From contig JABXHG010000004.1 of the NCBI GenBank assembly GCA_013393545.1, forward strand, positions 1 through 39,280: a DNA stretch of 39,280 nt, read 5' to 3'. Of this stretch, positions 6,844-16,055 are shown piece after piece. Made by a program: the position numbers and the translations under genes. Source of the DNA: Alteromonadaceae bacterium (GTDB lineage Bacteria > Pseudomonadota > Gammaproteobacteria > Pseudomonadales > Oleiphilaceae). Position 1 is the first letter of the stretch. Each line of letters starts with the position of its first letter. Below the pieces are notes generated by a model. That model did not search any database and was not told where the DNA came from. It worked only from the letters and a program-made list of their open reading frames with translations.

Positions 6844-9678
6844 TTAAAATAGGGAGTGGATACCACCACTCAAAAACTGATCCATTGCACTACCAAGGTC
6901 CAGTGCAACACCACCACGCTTCTTCGCTACGTGCATGAACACCTTTCCAGCGACACCTGCGCCTACCAAAACAAGTGTGCCTGGAGCAGTCACTGCCTCT
7001 ATTTTTTTTGCAACTTCACGATAGACATAAGGTAATGGGCGTAAACTTGAATGATATTTTTCATTCAAAGAGGTTTTATGGTGCGTAGGCACCTGAATAT
7101 GCTCAAATTCAAAAACGCTATCGAAGGCTTCATGAACAGAGTTGGTAGAACCACTATTTACTATAATCACTTTATTGGCGTTTTTAGCTAAATCTGCTAT
7201 TACTTCTATCTTATTTAACGTTGCGATATTTGCCTTGTCATCTGTATAGAGCTTGTTAGGCGTATCCACGTGCTTCAGACCTGCCAACACAGAAATTAGA
7301 CCTCGCCCTTGTAAACTTTGCGTCAATGATCTGGTTTTTTCGGAATGATCTCGAACAAAGCGATAGATACTCGGAATACCAAGGACATCTGCCGTTTTCA
7401 CAGCTTCAAACAAATCGAACAGTAACTGGTTGTGAATATCCGTCGGAATTTCCTCTCCCCACCAGTGTCGTTGCCGATTATTTGAATCTTCCAGGGTAAA
7501 GTGGTCGCTCAAGTTCTGGAAGATGAAACCCTCCCCATCACTCAACCGTATAAACGAAAACCCTTCCCCTGACTTTAACTTCTCCTTGACAAGATTAACA
7601 AACTTTTGCTCTTCGGCTTGAAATTTCTTAATATCAACAAAGCATGTGCGATCGCCTAAATCTCTATAGGGCACTCTCACTAAGTCGTGATATTCCTGAG
7701 CAAGCCTCGGATGTGCTTTCATGAAAGCATCTTCGACATTCCTATAATTATCAAGCTTAGGTGAGCCGGCTACTTGGACGCCCGTCTGCACCATAATTTT
7801 AACTCTATCGAGGTCTTTAAGATTTTGATCCCTATTGACATCGTAAAACTTCAAAAGTGCACTATCGTGTTCATGCTTGTCTTTGAGAAAATTTATAAAT
7901 GATATTTTTTTATTAATACCAATACTATAAATATTTAAAAAATGTGCCGATTCTAGAAAATCAATAACTTGGGTGAGTGTTCCAAATCTAAGAACAATAT
8001 CAAAGCATTTAAGCTCAAGCCAACCCTTGAGTCTCCGGTGACACTGACGTTTCCGAACGAAGTCAACGTGCACAGAGAGTTGCTTGGCCGAGGGGGCACG
8101 ACCGTTCCATTCCATAACTTTGGTATTCAACCAGAATTCAAGAACAGAGCTACATTCATCAAGTCTGGCTTCTTTATACAGCTCGTGGAGGCGAACATCC
8201 CGGCTATCGAAAAGCCTGTTTAAATTGTCAACAATCCAAAAATCTTCATAAGGAGTATTACGCCCATTTCTGAGGGAGGCTAGTAGCGATTTTCGAAACA
8301 GAAACAGATCTCTCTCGAACCATATCTGTCGCCTACATTCAATGGGATTCTTGGCTAATATTTCACAAAAAACTTCTTTGTATCGATAGTCCTCTAATTG
8401 ATTTCTCGTTGACTTTATTGCTGGCACGTAATCGGCAAGCGAGCGAAAAATTTGATTTACATCGATGTTCGACCAAAAGTTTTCTGAAGCATGCTGAAGC
8501 TTCAAATTAGTGGTAAGCCCTGCCTTCACAAACCCGTAGTAATCTTTTGCAATATCGTCTAGTTCAAAATAGTTCAAAACAAGGTTTCCGTTACTGACAA
8601 GCTCCACTACAACCGAAGAGTTTCCACATATTGCAACGTGCGGCGTAGCAGGCATCTCATCGAGTATGGATACACCGAAATCTTCAACCCTCTTAAAATC
8701 ATTAAATGAGGGATGAAACTTTACTGATAGCTCTATAATACCATTGCTATTCGACAGAGCATCGATTAATGATATTAATTCTTGAATATTAAAAATGCTA
8801 CTAGGATAGATTACTACAGGAACAGATTGATTAAGCCTTAGGGTCTCGAGCTGCTTTCGCAAAGCATCTTCTGACAATTCAAAGCGCTCTCTTTCAGAAA
8901 AAGCTGCTTTCCCAGATATTCCCTTAACTCCATACGTATCTAGTGATTTTTTATTTCTCAGAATCGAGTAAGAAAAATCTAAAGCGGGGAAGCTTTCTGT
9001 CACTTCCGCATGTTGAAGGTAAACGGTTTTTGCACCTTTAATCTCTGCAATTTTTGTATAAGCAACGGGTACTGGAGAATGATCGTTTGCAACCACAAAA
9101 ATAGAAGGTTCTATTTTATTCATTGTCTCCAAAGCAGCCAGCAATGAAAGCGCATAGGAGGTAGTTTGGTGAAGCATAGATTTGCTTATCGCCTTCCTAT
9201 CACTTAGAAATTCCGCGTAGGCTTCTACTATCAAATTCTTGATTAACTGATTTTTGACAAAAACCTTCTCACCTTGCAGCTCTTCCAAATTAACCCAATT
9301 CAAAGGTAGACCAAGCTCTGCGGACTTTCGTTCGAAAAATGCAAACTCGCGTTTATTGTTCCTTGTTGCTCCGTAACAAAAAGCCCATAACGATGTACAT
9401 TCTTTCGGCACCACCCTTTTTAATATTTTCTTTTTTTCAAATAACTCTTTTAGAAAATCTTTGGCATGCCTAGTTTCAATTAATCCATTATTTTCTGATA
9501 TAGCCTCATACTCTGGCTTTTCAATCCGATGGCCAAGAATGGAGCCGTAAGCGACATTCGCATCAATAACCGATGCAACCTTATAAAACCCCGACTTAAT
9601 GATTTCTTTGTTTTTTTCGATTTCAGAATCGACACCAATAACTTTCTTGACGCCAATTTTATCGGAGGTATCACTCAT
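6844..9678 (-). CDS. Large two-domain glycosyltransferase with C-terminal GT-D (DUF1792-like) domain
   Basis: A 944-residue, AT-rich protein. Residues about 150-430 resemble a GT-B-type surface polysaccharide transferase, with a conserved QHAEVTESFPALDFSYS stretch, a KFHPS segment and AICGNSSVVVELVSNG. A helical middle region follows. From about 690 to the end it resembles the GT-D fold first described for DUF1792: the metal-binding DXE motif appears as Asp714-Gly-Glu716 in FIRLSDGEG, and a VALDLGSAMD motif lies near the C-terminus. It has no signal peptide or membrane segment. As the first gene of the sugar-specific block, next to the CMP-Pse genes, it may add Pse and a second sugar and so act as the capsule polymerase. 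That role is inferred; the GT-D call is better supported than the GT-B call. One 60-base stretch inside (8761-8820) is only 25% GC. Confidence 0.7.
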   Translation of the reverse strand: MSDTSDKIGVKKVIGVDSEIEKNKEIIKSGFYKVASVIDANVAYGSILGHRIEKPEYEAISENNGLIETRHAKDFLKELFEKKKILKRVVPKECTSLWAFCYGATRNNKREFAFFERKSAELGLPLNWVNLEELQGEKVFVKNQLIKNLIVEAYAEFLSDRKAISKSMLHQTTSYALSLLAALETMNKIEPSIFVVANDHSPVPVAYTKIAEIKGAKTVYLQHAEVTESFPALDFSYSILRNKKSLDTYGVKGISGKAAFSERERFELSEDALRKQLETLRLNQSVPVVIYPSSIFNIQELISLIDALSNSNGIIELSVKFHPSFNDFKRVEDFGVSILDEMPATPHVAICGNSSVVVELVSNGNLVLNYFELDDIAKDYYGFVKAGLTTNLKLQHASENFWSNIDVNQIFRSLADYVPAIKSTRNQLEDYRYKEVFCEILAKNPIECRRQIWFERDLFLFRKSLLASLRNGRNTPYEDFWIVDNLNRLFDSRDVRLHELYKEARLDECSSVLEFWLNTKVMEWNGRAPSAKQLSVHVDFVRKRQCHRRLKGWLELKCFDIVLRFGTLTQVIDFLESAHFLNIYSIGINKKISFINFLKDKHEHDSALLKFYDVNRDQNLKDLDRVKIMVQTGVQVAGSPKLDNYRNVEDAFMKAHPRLAQEYHDLVRVPYRDLGDRTCFVDIKKFQAEEQKFVNLVKEKLKSGEGFSFIRLSDGEGFIFQNLSDHFTLEDSNNRQRHWWGEEIPTDIHNQLLFDLFEAVKTADVLGIPSIYRFVRDHSEKTRSLTQSLQGRGLISVLAGLKHVDTPNKLYTDDKANIATLNKIEVIADLAKNANKVIIVNSGSTNSVHEAFDSVFEFEHIQVPTHHKTSLNEKYHSSLRPLPYVYREVAKKIEAVTAPGTLVLVGAGVAGKVFMHVAKKRGGVALDLGSAMDQFLSGGIHSLF

Positions 9679-10006
9679 CTCAAATCACCCAAATTCTTTC
9701 TTTAGTCATGGATTCAACCAATTTCCGTAGCGCCACCTATTTATAGTGCTCTTGAATATTCTCCCCAGAACACCTCTGCCAGTGTTCGGTAGCCCCGACC
9801 TTTTCTGCCCCGCTATTCAGTTGCTCAACCACTCAGTTGACCTGCGATTGAAACAGCTTGGTGAAATTGGCCACAGCCAGTTGGTGCTAGCGCAGCAAGC
9901 CGTTTTCGCTCTGATTTTTCCTCGCAGACCAGAACATATGAGTTAAAAAAGACCGCAGATTCGATTTTCGGCTATATTCCTGTACTCCACAGATTGGCAG
10001 TACTCT
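9679..10006. other. 328-nt gene-free junction between the transport/lipid block and the sugar block
   Basis: No intact gene is seen. The minus strand contains a TATAAA box at about 9740 that could be a weak -10 element for the gene starting at 9678, but I see no convincing -35. One minus-strand frame (about 9895 to 9735) reads somewhat like a phasin (LAVANFTKLFQSQVN, then VEQLNSGAEKV) but is broken by stop codons, so at best it is a decayed fragment. GC falls sharply across this junction, which fits a cassette boundary. Confidence 0.5.
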
Positions 10007-11539
10007 TCAGAACGCGACGGTAAACCACGTAGCACCTTTTTCGGTACCTAGGGGCCGGCATTGATGGCTCAGCCCTCGCTGCTGGCAGGTTTGCTGCCAA
10101 GCCTCCAGTACCTGTTGCTCACCCTGACGATTTGTGTCGTCCAGAACGATTTCTAGCGTATTGGGCGACAAGTACCGTAACAGACGAGCCAACGCCGGCT
10201 CACGAATAACCGGGTTACCTTCTGAGCTGTAGGGGCCGTCAACCAACACCAGTATTCTTGCCTGCCGGCCTTCATAGAGTTTGGCAGCACGAGCCAGCTC
10301 GGTGCCACAGTCGTAGAACGGCGCCCCAGGGTTGTTTGAATCGTTAACCGGTGATGACACAACAGGTGCCAGAACCAGATCTACTAACCCGTCTAGTCCT
10401 TCTCGAGCAAGGGCGGCACTGGTTTTCTGTTGGTAGGTCTCACTTTGTTCAAAACTCAGAATGCGCTTAGGCTGGCCATCATCCATTCCCTGATTCTGGA
10501 TTACCCGGCTCAACAATACGGTGGAAGTGCCACTGCCGAATTCGATGATCAGGTCGTAATTCGCTTGCTCAATGGCACGCACCAGGTGGCCGGCCAAGTC
10601 TGCGCCAATCGCCCACCCACCAAACTCCAGCGGCTGAGTGCCGGTTTCAAAGTAGTGCTCCAGGCTGGCCACTGTCTGAATATGTTGCCGCTGGTTCAGA
10701 AATGAACGGGTAACATGCTGGCCCAATGCATTGGCTGTTTGGCGTAGCTGGGTATCTTGCCGGCCGAATAGTTGTTCTATCCTGTTTTCCAGGTGGTTCA
10801 GGCCTTCTCTGTGTTGTTTTATCTCTTTGAGCTGCGATTCCAGAAGCGCATTTGTTGCTTGCAAGGCTGTGTACTTTGGCTTTAGGTCTGCCAGGGACTT
10901 TTGGCTTTCTGCCAACTGCTTTTCAAGCTCTGCGACCTGGTCCTGCAGCGGGTTCCGTTCCAGTTCCCAACTGGGCCAGTCAGGATCTTGCCGGCTTTTC
11001 TCGAGGATGCTGTAGCCATAACGGGTGAGGAGCCGCAGCAGCTCAGGCGCGGCCATGCCACCTTCAAAGCCGGGTTCGGTGTTTTCGGTCAGTTTTATTG
11101 CTGTGAAGCGCTTCAGTTCATCTGCGTCTATCAGTGCCTGGAGTATCGCATGCCCTTCCCCGGGTGTTTCAATAACCAGCCTGGCGGGCTCTCCGGGCTG
11201 AGGCCCGTATTGTTCCAATAGTTGCCGTGGGGTGATAACAGCCACTGTGTGAGTGGCAATAGCTTTTAGTCCCGGATAGAGGCTGCTCAGGCCAGTGGGC
11301 TGGCGGAGGCTGCTGGCTTCCGGCAGATTGTATTCAGTCAATTGGTCGTCTGCCGGATTATTGGTAACGGCGGCCTCTACCACGGTTATCTGGTCATGGA
11401 GGTGTGTTTTTTCCCGCAATTGGCGAGCCAGTTCAGGGTTGGGCTCTACCAGTACAATGCGATGCGCACCGCTGTCCAGGTGGTCTGGCAACTCTTCGCC
11501 CTGCCCGGCGCCAATGTGAATAATCGTGCATGCAAACAT
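10007..11539 (-). CDS. Methyltransferase - coiled coil - methyltransferase fusion
   Basis: A 510-residue protein with two Rossmann-type methyltransferase-like regions. Residues 1-190 resemble FkbM-type enzymes (IHIGAGQGEE at 7-16, VEPNP at 31-35). Residues about 193-275 are heptad-rich, charged coiled coil. Residues about 285-510 carry a second SAM-binding motif (IIEFGSGTST, 331-340) and a LVDGPY-like segment. It likely O-methylates capsule sugars. The layout recalls WbdD, where a catalytic domain on a coiled coil caps chains and measures their length in ABC-transporter-dependent O-antigens, but there is no kinase domain here. It starts 3 nt after the stop of the preceding coiled-coil gene, so the two are probably coupled. 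The specific function is inferred. Confidence 0.65.
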   Translation of the reverse strand: MFACTIIHIGAGQGEELPDHLDSGAHRIVLVEPNPELARQLREKTHLHDQITVVEAAVTNNPADDQLTEYNLPEASSLRQPTGLSSLYPGLKAIATHTVAVITPRQLLEQYGPQPGEPARLVIETPGEGHAILQALIDADELKRFTAIKLTENTEPGFEGGMAAPELLRLLTRYGYSILEKSRQDPDWPSWELERNPLQDQVAELEKQLAESQKSLADLKPKYTALQATNALLESQLKEIKQHREGLNHLENRIEQLFGRQDTQLRQTANALGQHVTRSFLNQRQHIQTVASLEHYFETGTQPLEFGGWAIGADLAGHLVRAIEQANYDLIIEFGSGTSTVLLSRVIQNQGMDDGQPKRILSFEQSETYQQKTSAALAREGLDGLVDLVLAPVVSSPVNDSNNPGAPFYDCGTELARAAKLYEGRQARILVLVDGPYSSEGNPVIREPALARLLRYLSPNTLEIVLDDTNRQGEQQVLEAWQQTCQQRGLSHQCRPLGTEKGATWFTVAF

Positions 11540-11542
11540 GTT

Positions 11543-12844
11543 TTACCCCCGCACGGTTGATGGCGCAGTGGGGGGAAGCTCTGTTCCATCGCTGCCCGGG
11601 CATGGCGATCTTTGTTCGTCACGCCCGTGGCGTATGTAATGCACCAGGGGATTCAAACCACTGGTGGCCACATCCCGGTATTTCGTGAGGTACCAGGCGG
11701 TACTGAAACTCTCACTGGGGTTGCGGCCTTCCAGCGCGCCGAGTTTCAGGTAGTGTTCGATGGGGTCCATGCCGGCTTCGGCTACGTCCGGGTAGGTTTC
11801 AAGGTACCAGTTGGTGTCGAACAGGCCGGATTGCTCCACCAAATCGCGGTTGGCGGCCAGGGTGCGTTTTCGCGCCTCGCGGTTTTTGTCTCGGTAGCCG
11901 GTCAGTTTGAGGGCAACTTTCCTTACTTTGCTGGCGGATACGGCGCGAAGTTCGTTTTCCAGGCCCGCCGCGCGGTGGTGCGCCGCTGCCAGGGCCAGTA
12001 CGCTGGCGTGAATTTCAGTATCAGCGTGGCGCTGCTGTTTTTGTAGCTGGTGTTGTTTCTGCTTCAGTTTCTCGGTGGTTTGCAGGTTTTCATTGAAACG
12101 TTTTTCCAGTTCTTCCTGAACAATGTGCAGTTGTTCGAGCAACAACTGGTTCTCTTCTTCCAGGTGGCTTTTCGCTTTTTGGCTGTCGCGTAGCGCTTCG
12201 GCCTGTTCCTGAGCATTGGCTTTGAGGGGTGCCAGCTGGCGTTCGAGCGTCGCTTTTTCAGATTCCAGCCGGGTAACCGCTCTTTGCAGTTCGGGCTGAT
12301 TTTGCAGTGTTTTCAGGCGTTCGTAGGCGGCATCTGCATCCAGCCCGGTTTTGGGTGACGGGTTTTCTGGTGGCAGGGCGCAGGCCTCAAGGCGCCGGGC
12401 CATGTCGGTCAGCTCTGTGTCAGCGGCCACCATGTGCGCCGCCAGAGATTGAAATTCCGGCTCGTTGTGGGGTGGCTGGCCAATGGCTGGCAGGTTTTCC
12501 GGTTGCGGCAGGCTCCAGGCAGAGGTAATGCGCTCGGCGGTTTGTACCGGCTCGTTTGCCAGGGTATTCACGGCAATCACCAGTGTATTTTTTCGGTTGT
12601 GCCGGAAATGCTCAACCATTGCTCTTGCGCTTTCCAGCCAGGTTTGCGCGGCAGCCGTGGGTTTTTCGCCGGCACTCATGGCGTTGGCCAAGGCGGTTTG
12701 AGGTTCACTGTACAGCAACAGGGCCCGCTGCTGGCTGTCCGCCTGCACGTTCTCCATTGGCGCTATGTTACCGCCAAGGCGTTCCAGCCATGTGCTGAGT
12801 TGTTCCCAGCCGGTATGCGGAAGGGCTGCTGCTGTGAAACTCAT
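11543..12844 (-). CDS. Coiled-coil capsule protein with C-terminal HYL/EGR repeats
   Basis: I do not recognise a named family. The 433-residue protein has an N-terminal globular part (1-165), a long coiled coil (about 175-305, rich in Glu, Gln and Leu) and two C-terminal repeats of a motif found in polysaccharide-synthesis proteins. The first repeat is LFDTNWYLETYPDVAEAG...HYLKLGALEGRNPS and the second is a weaker copy ending in HYIRHGRDEQRSP. No signal peptide or membrane helix is visible, so it is probably cytoplasmic. The adjacent gene product also contains a coiled coil, so the two may form a complex that organises or terminates chain synthesis. Confidence 0.55.
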   Translation of the reverse strand: MSFTAAALPHTGWEQLSTWLERLGGNIAPMENVQADSQQRALLLYSEPQTALANAMSAGEKPTAAAQTWLESARAMVEHFRHNRKNTLVIAVNTLANEPVQTAERITSAWSLPQPENLPAIGQPPHNEPEFQSLAAHMVAADTELTDMARRLEACALPPENPSPKTGLDADAAYERLKTLQNQPELQRAVTRLESEKATLERQLAPLKANAQEQAEALRDSQKAKSHLEEENQLLLEQLHIVQEELEKRFNENLQTTEKLKQKQHQLQKQQRHADTEIHASVLALAAAHHRAAGLENELRAVSASKVRKVALKLTGYRDKNREARKRTLAANRDLVEQSGLFDTNWYLETYPDVAEAGMDPIEHYLKLGALEGRNPSESFSTAWYLTKYRDVATSGLNPLVHYIRHGRDEQRSPCPGSDGTELPPTAPSTVRG

Positions 12845-12899
12845 ACGTGAGTTGCTCCGGTTTTCTTTCGTTTGGTGTTTTGGGGGGGTTGCTGGCCAA

Positions 12900-13775
12900 T
12901 CAGGGCTTTTCCAGATACTCGCCCAGGGTCAGTTCAAGTTGGCTTTGCCAGTCTGGCAGCTGGATGTTCAGGGCGTTTTCCAGTTTGTTCAGGCCCAGGC
13001 GCGAGTTCAGTGGCCTTTGGGCCGGGGTCGGGAATTCACTGGTGGGTATGGCCTGGGTGTTGTCCGGGCCCATGGTGAGTGTTTCGCCCTGCTCTTTCGC
13101 CCGTTTGAAGATTTCCCCGGCAAAGCCATGCCAGCTGGTTTCACCCCGTGGTGCCAGGTGGTACAGGCCGCCTGGCATGTTGCCGTTGATGGCCAGGGCG
13201 GTTATCTGGGCGATGAGCCTGGCCGGTGTGGGCGCGCCTATCTGGTCTGCCACTATGTTCAGTTCGGTTTTGCTTTTGGCCAGGCGCAGCATGGTTTTCA
13301 TGAAGTTGTTGCCGCGCGCGCTGTACACCCAGCTGGTGCGAAAGATGAAATGCTCGCAGCCGCTTTGCTGTATGGCCTGGTCGCCTTCCAGTTTGGTTTG
13401 GCCGTATACGCTTAGCGGGCCGGTTTCGCTGGTTTCCTGCCAGGGTTGCTGGCCATGGCCGGGGTACACGTAATCGCTGCTGTAGTGCACCAGAAACGCG
13501 CCGTGGTCTTTGCAGTAGTGGGCCAATTGTTGTGGTAGCTCTGCATTCAGGCGTTGTGCTGCGGCCTGGTTTTGTTCAGCGGCATCCACGGCGGTGTAGG
13601 CGGCGGCATTTGCGATGATGTCTGGTTTTGTCTGGGCCAGTTGGTTGGCCAGGGCGTTCGGGTTGCTTAGGTCCAGCTCTTGTTCGCCCGGGGCGGTTAT
13701 TTCACCCAGCGGTGAAAGGGCGCGGTGCAGTTCGAAGCCTACCTGGCCGGTTTTTCCCAAGAGTAAAATTTTCAT
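12900..13775 (-). CDS. rmlD: dTDP-4-dehydrorhamnose reductase
   Basis: Last step of dTDP-L-rhamnose synthesis: NAD(P)H reduction of dTDP-4-keto-L-rhamnose. From the chosen start the protein has 291 residues, the family's usual length. It begins [16 protein letters not shown] with the GxxGQVG nucleotide motif, and has [12 protein letters not shown] and a YVYPG...YGQTKLEGD segment containing the catalytic Tyr and Lys. I reject the longer frame starting at 13853 because the ATG at 13775 overlaps the rmlB stop (ATGA), which is typical of coupled genes. rmlA and rmlC are not in the window. Confidence 0.92.
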   Translation of the reverse strand: MKILLLGKTGQVGFELHRALSPLGEITAPGEQELDLSNPNALANQLAQTKPDIIANAAAYTAVDAAEQNQAAAQRLNAELPQQLAHYCKDHGAFLVHYSSDYVYPGHGQQPWQETSETGPLSVYGQTKLEGDQAIQQSGCEHFIFRTSWVYSARGNNFMKTMLRLAKSKTELNIVADQIGAPTPARLIAQITALAINGNMPGGLYHLAPRGETSWHGFAGEIFKRAKEQGETLTMGPDNTQAIPTSEFPTPAQRPLNSRLGLNKLENALNIQLPDWQSQLELTLGEYLEKP

Positions 13776-14944
13776 GTCGTCGCCCCCAACCGCTCTCTCT
13801 GGTAGCTGCCGTCTTGCACGTGCTGGCACCAGTCTTTGTTTTCCAGGTACCACTGTACCGTTTTCCGCAGGCCGCTTTCGAAGGTCTCGGCCGGTTGCCA
13901 GCCCAGTTCGCGCTGGATTTTGCCGGCGTCTATGGCGTAGCGGCGGTCGTGGCCAGGGCGGTCGGCCACGAAGGTTATCTGGTCCCGGTAGCGGGTGTCT
14001 TTCGGGGCCAGGTCTTGCAGTGTGTCGCAGAGGCTTTGCACTACTTCAAGGTTGCGTTTTTCGTTGTGGCCGCCGATGTTGTAGGTTTCGCCAATCTGGC
14101 CTTGCTGCGCTACCAGTATGAGTGCCCGGGCGTGGTCTTCCACGTAGAGCCAGTCGCGAATCTGGCTGCCGTCGCCGTATACGGGCAATGGTTTGCCTTC
14201 CAGCGCGTTGAGTATCACCAGCGGAATGAGTTTTTCCGGGAAGTGGTACGGGCCGTAGTTGTTGCTGCAGTTGGTTACCAGCGTTGGCAGGCCGTAGGTG
14301 CGTTGCCAGGCTCGTACCAGGTGGTCTGAGCTGGCTTTGCTGGCGCTGTAGGGGCTGCTTGGATGATAAGGGGTTTGTTCTGTGAACATGGGGAGTTCGT
14401 TGTTCTTCCCCCTCTCCCCTTGCCCCTCTCCCGCCAGGGGAGAGGGGGATATGTCGGACTGCCCTTGGCCCCCCAGGGGAGAGGGGGATATGTCGTCTGG
14501 GTGTGGGAGGTCGCCATACACTTCGTCTGTGCTTATGTGGTGGAAGCGGAAGTGTTGGGCTTTTTCCGGGTTTTGTTCCTTGAGCTGGTTCCAGTACTGG
14601 CGGGTGGCTTCCAGCAGTACGCTGGTGCCTACCACGTTGGTCTGGATGAATTCGGCCGGGCCGTCTATGGAGCGGTCTACATGGCTCTCTGCCGCCAGGT
14701 GCATGATGATATCCGGCTGGTGTTCGGCCAGGGCGGTTTGCATGGCGGCGGGGTCGCAAATGTCGGCCTTGATGAAGGTGTAGCGTTCGCTGCCTTCAAT
14801 GCCCGCCAGCGATTCCAGGTTGCCGGCGTAGGTGAGTTTGTCCACGTTCACCACGGTGTGGCCGGTGTTGTTGATCAGCTCGCGAACCACGGCGGAGCCG
14901 ATGAAGCCGGCGCCGCCGGTAATCAGGAACGTTTTTTGGCTCAT
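13772..14944 (-). CDS. rmlB: dTDP-glucose 4,6-dehydratase with repeat-encoded insertion
   Basis: Converts dTDP-glucose to dTDP-4-keto-6-deoxyglucose. The 390-residue extended SDR shows [11 protein letters not shown] at the N-terminus, [12 protein letters not shown], the STDEVYGDL motif (catalytic Thr-Asp-Glu) and [11 protein letters not shown] with the catalytic Tyr and Lys. Family members are usually about 350-360 residues. The excess lies just after [11 protein letters not shown], where about 33 residues encoded by GC-rich palindromic repeats interrupt the normal stretch before [14 protein letters not shown]. The frame stays open and all catalytic motifs remain, so the enzyme may still work with a surface loop. 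Confidence 0.92.
   Translation of the reverse strand: MSQKTFLITGGAGFIGSAVVRELINNTGHTVVNVDKLTYAGNLESLAGIEGSERYTFIKADICDPAAMQTALAEHQPDIIMHLAAESHVDRSIDGPAEFIQTNVVGTSVLLEATRQYWNQLKEQNPEKAQHFRFHHISTDEVYGDLPHPDDISPSPLGGQGQSDISPSPLAGEGQGERGKNNELPMFTEQTPYHPSSPYSASKASSDHLVRAWQRTYGLPTLVTNCSNNYGPYHFPEKLIPLVILNALEGKPLPVYGDGSQIRDWLYVEDHARALILVAQQGQIGETYNIGGHNEKRNLEVVQSLCDTLQDLAPKDTRYRDQITFVADRPGHDRRYAIDAGKIQRELGWQPAETFESGLRKTVQWYLENKDWCQHVQDGSYQRERLGATT
14409..14495. repeat. Palindromic GC-rich repeat element inside rmlB
   Basis: Two identical 23-nt direct copies (14434-14456 and 14473-14495, core AGGGGAGAGGGGGATATG) lie 16 nt apart. The first copy forms a perfect 10-bp inverted repeat with CCCCTCTCCC at 14423-14432, and another CCTCTCCCC lies at 14411-14419. 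Read on the minus strand they encode DISPSPL twice and an [16 protein letters not shown] peptide, the product of a dispersed palindromic repeat commonly translated in proteobacterial proteins. This is a repeat insertion that kept the frame. Confidence 0.75.
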
Positions 14945-14954
14945 GGTTTTCCTG

Positions 14955-16055
14955 TTAGTCCTTGTGGTCTTTCACAATCAGCACGAGCATTTGAATAATC
15001 AGCCCGGCCAGGAAGGCGACAATGGCGAATACCACGGTGTTGTACAGCCGGCGCGGTTCCACGGGGTATTCCGGGAGCGTGGGGCTTTGCAGTACCGAGA
15101 CTTGTTTAAGCTTGCGGGCGGCTTCTATGCGGGTGTTTTCCAGTGCCATGAGGGCGCCGGAATAGCTTTCCTGGGCGAATTTGGCCCGCAGTTCCAGCTG
15201 CTGGTATTTGGATGAGATGACGTTCAACGCGCCGCCGGATTGCTGGGCCATGCGGGATTGCTCTTCCCGTATTTGCTGAATCAGGGCGTTAATTTCCGCC
15301 TCCACGCGCCTTACCTCGTTGGAACGGGCGCTCTGGTAGCTCAGCAGCGCGGTTTTTTTGGCGCGCAGTTTGGCCAGTTCGCCTTCCAGGCTGGCCACTA
15401 CGGAGGTCAGGCTTTTTACGGTGCCGGTGGGTGATACCAGGCCCAGTTCGTTCTGGTAATCAATCAGCTCTTCCCGGGCCTTGTCGAATTGTTCCGCCTG
15501 TTTGGCCACCTGTTTTTCCAGAAACTCCACCTGCTCTTCGGCCAGGCGCTGGCCCATGCTGTTCATGTGCTGTTCACCCTGGCGCAGCAGGAAGTTGGCC
15601 AGTGCGTGGGCTTTTTCGGGGTTGAAGGCGGTTACTTCTATGCGCAGTACGCCGGCGTAGTCGTCCAGCTCCACGGATACGCGCTTTTCGTAGTACTGGT
15701 GCAGTTCTTCAATGGGCAACTCGGCAGACGGCAGCCGGGAGAAGAAATCAATGCCCGGCTGGGCGTAGTGTTCCCGCAGGTTGAGGGCGTTGTCGGCCTG
15801 GCGCAGCATATCCACAGACAACAGGTAATCGCGCAACAGCAGCATGTCGCCGCTGCTATTGCTGGTGGCGCCCATCAGCGATTGAAAGCTCAGTTCCGGG
15901 GCGGCAATTTGCGGGCTTTCCAGTACCACGTTGGCTTTGGATACGTAACGGTCGCTGGCCCAGAGGCCCCAGTAAAGGCCCACCAGCAGAATCGCGAGCA
16001 CGCAGACAAACCAATATGGGTAGTGTTTCAGAAATACGAGGGGGTTCTTGCTCAT
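14955..16055 (-). CDS. kpsE: Capsule export inner-membrane protein (KpsE-like PCP)
   Basis: A polysaccharide co-polymerase-type inner membrane protein that links the KpsMT transporter to the outer membrane channel KpsD. In its 366 residues it has an N-terminal membrane helix (about 13-32), a large periplasmic region with coiled coil at about 180-270, and a C-terminal helix (about 336-360) followed by a short basic tail. The C-terminal [13 protein letters not shown] segment before the last helix is a PCP proline-rich signature. Its start overlaps the kpsT stop by 4 nt. Confidence 0.9.
   Translation of the reverse strand: MSKNPLVFLKHYPYWFVCVLAILLVGLYWGLWASDRYVSKANVVLESPQIAAPELSFQSLMGATSNSSGDMLLLRDYLLSVDMLRQADNALNLREHYAQPGIDFFSRLPSAELPIEELHQYYEKRVSVELDDYAGVLRIEVTAFNPEKAHALANFLLRQGEQHMNSMGQRLAEEQVEFLEKQVAKQAEQFDKAREELIDYQNELGLVSPTGTVKSLTSVVASLEGELAKLRAKKTALLSYQSARSNEVRRVEAEINALIQQIREEQSRMAQQSGGALNVISSKYQQLELRAKFAQESYSGALMALENTRIEAARKLKQVSVLQSPTLPEYPVEPRRLYNTVVFAIVAFLAGLIIQMLVLIVKDHKD

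Noticed and set aside
9746..9946. 66-residue plus-strand frame in the gene-free junction
   Set aside because: No recognisable motif, no convincing Shine-Dalgarno and opposite orientation to all neighbours; nothing supports it as a gene.
12765..13473. Overlapping plus-strand frames over rmlD and the coiled-coil gene
   Set aside because: They are shadows of clear minus-strand genes and lack domain features or a ribosome binding site.
14400..14500. CRISPR array or tandem repeat locus
   Set aside because: Only two direct copies are present, within a coding frame, with palindromic GC-rich structure typical of dispersed repeats and no spacer regularity.
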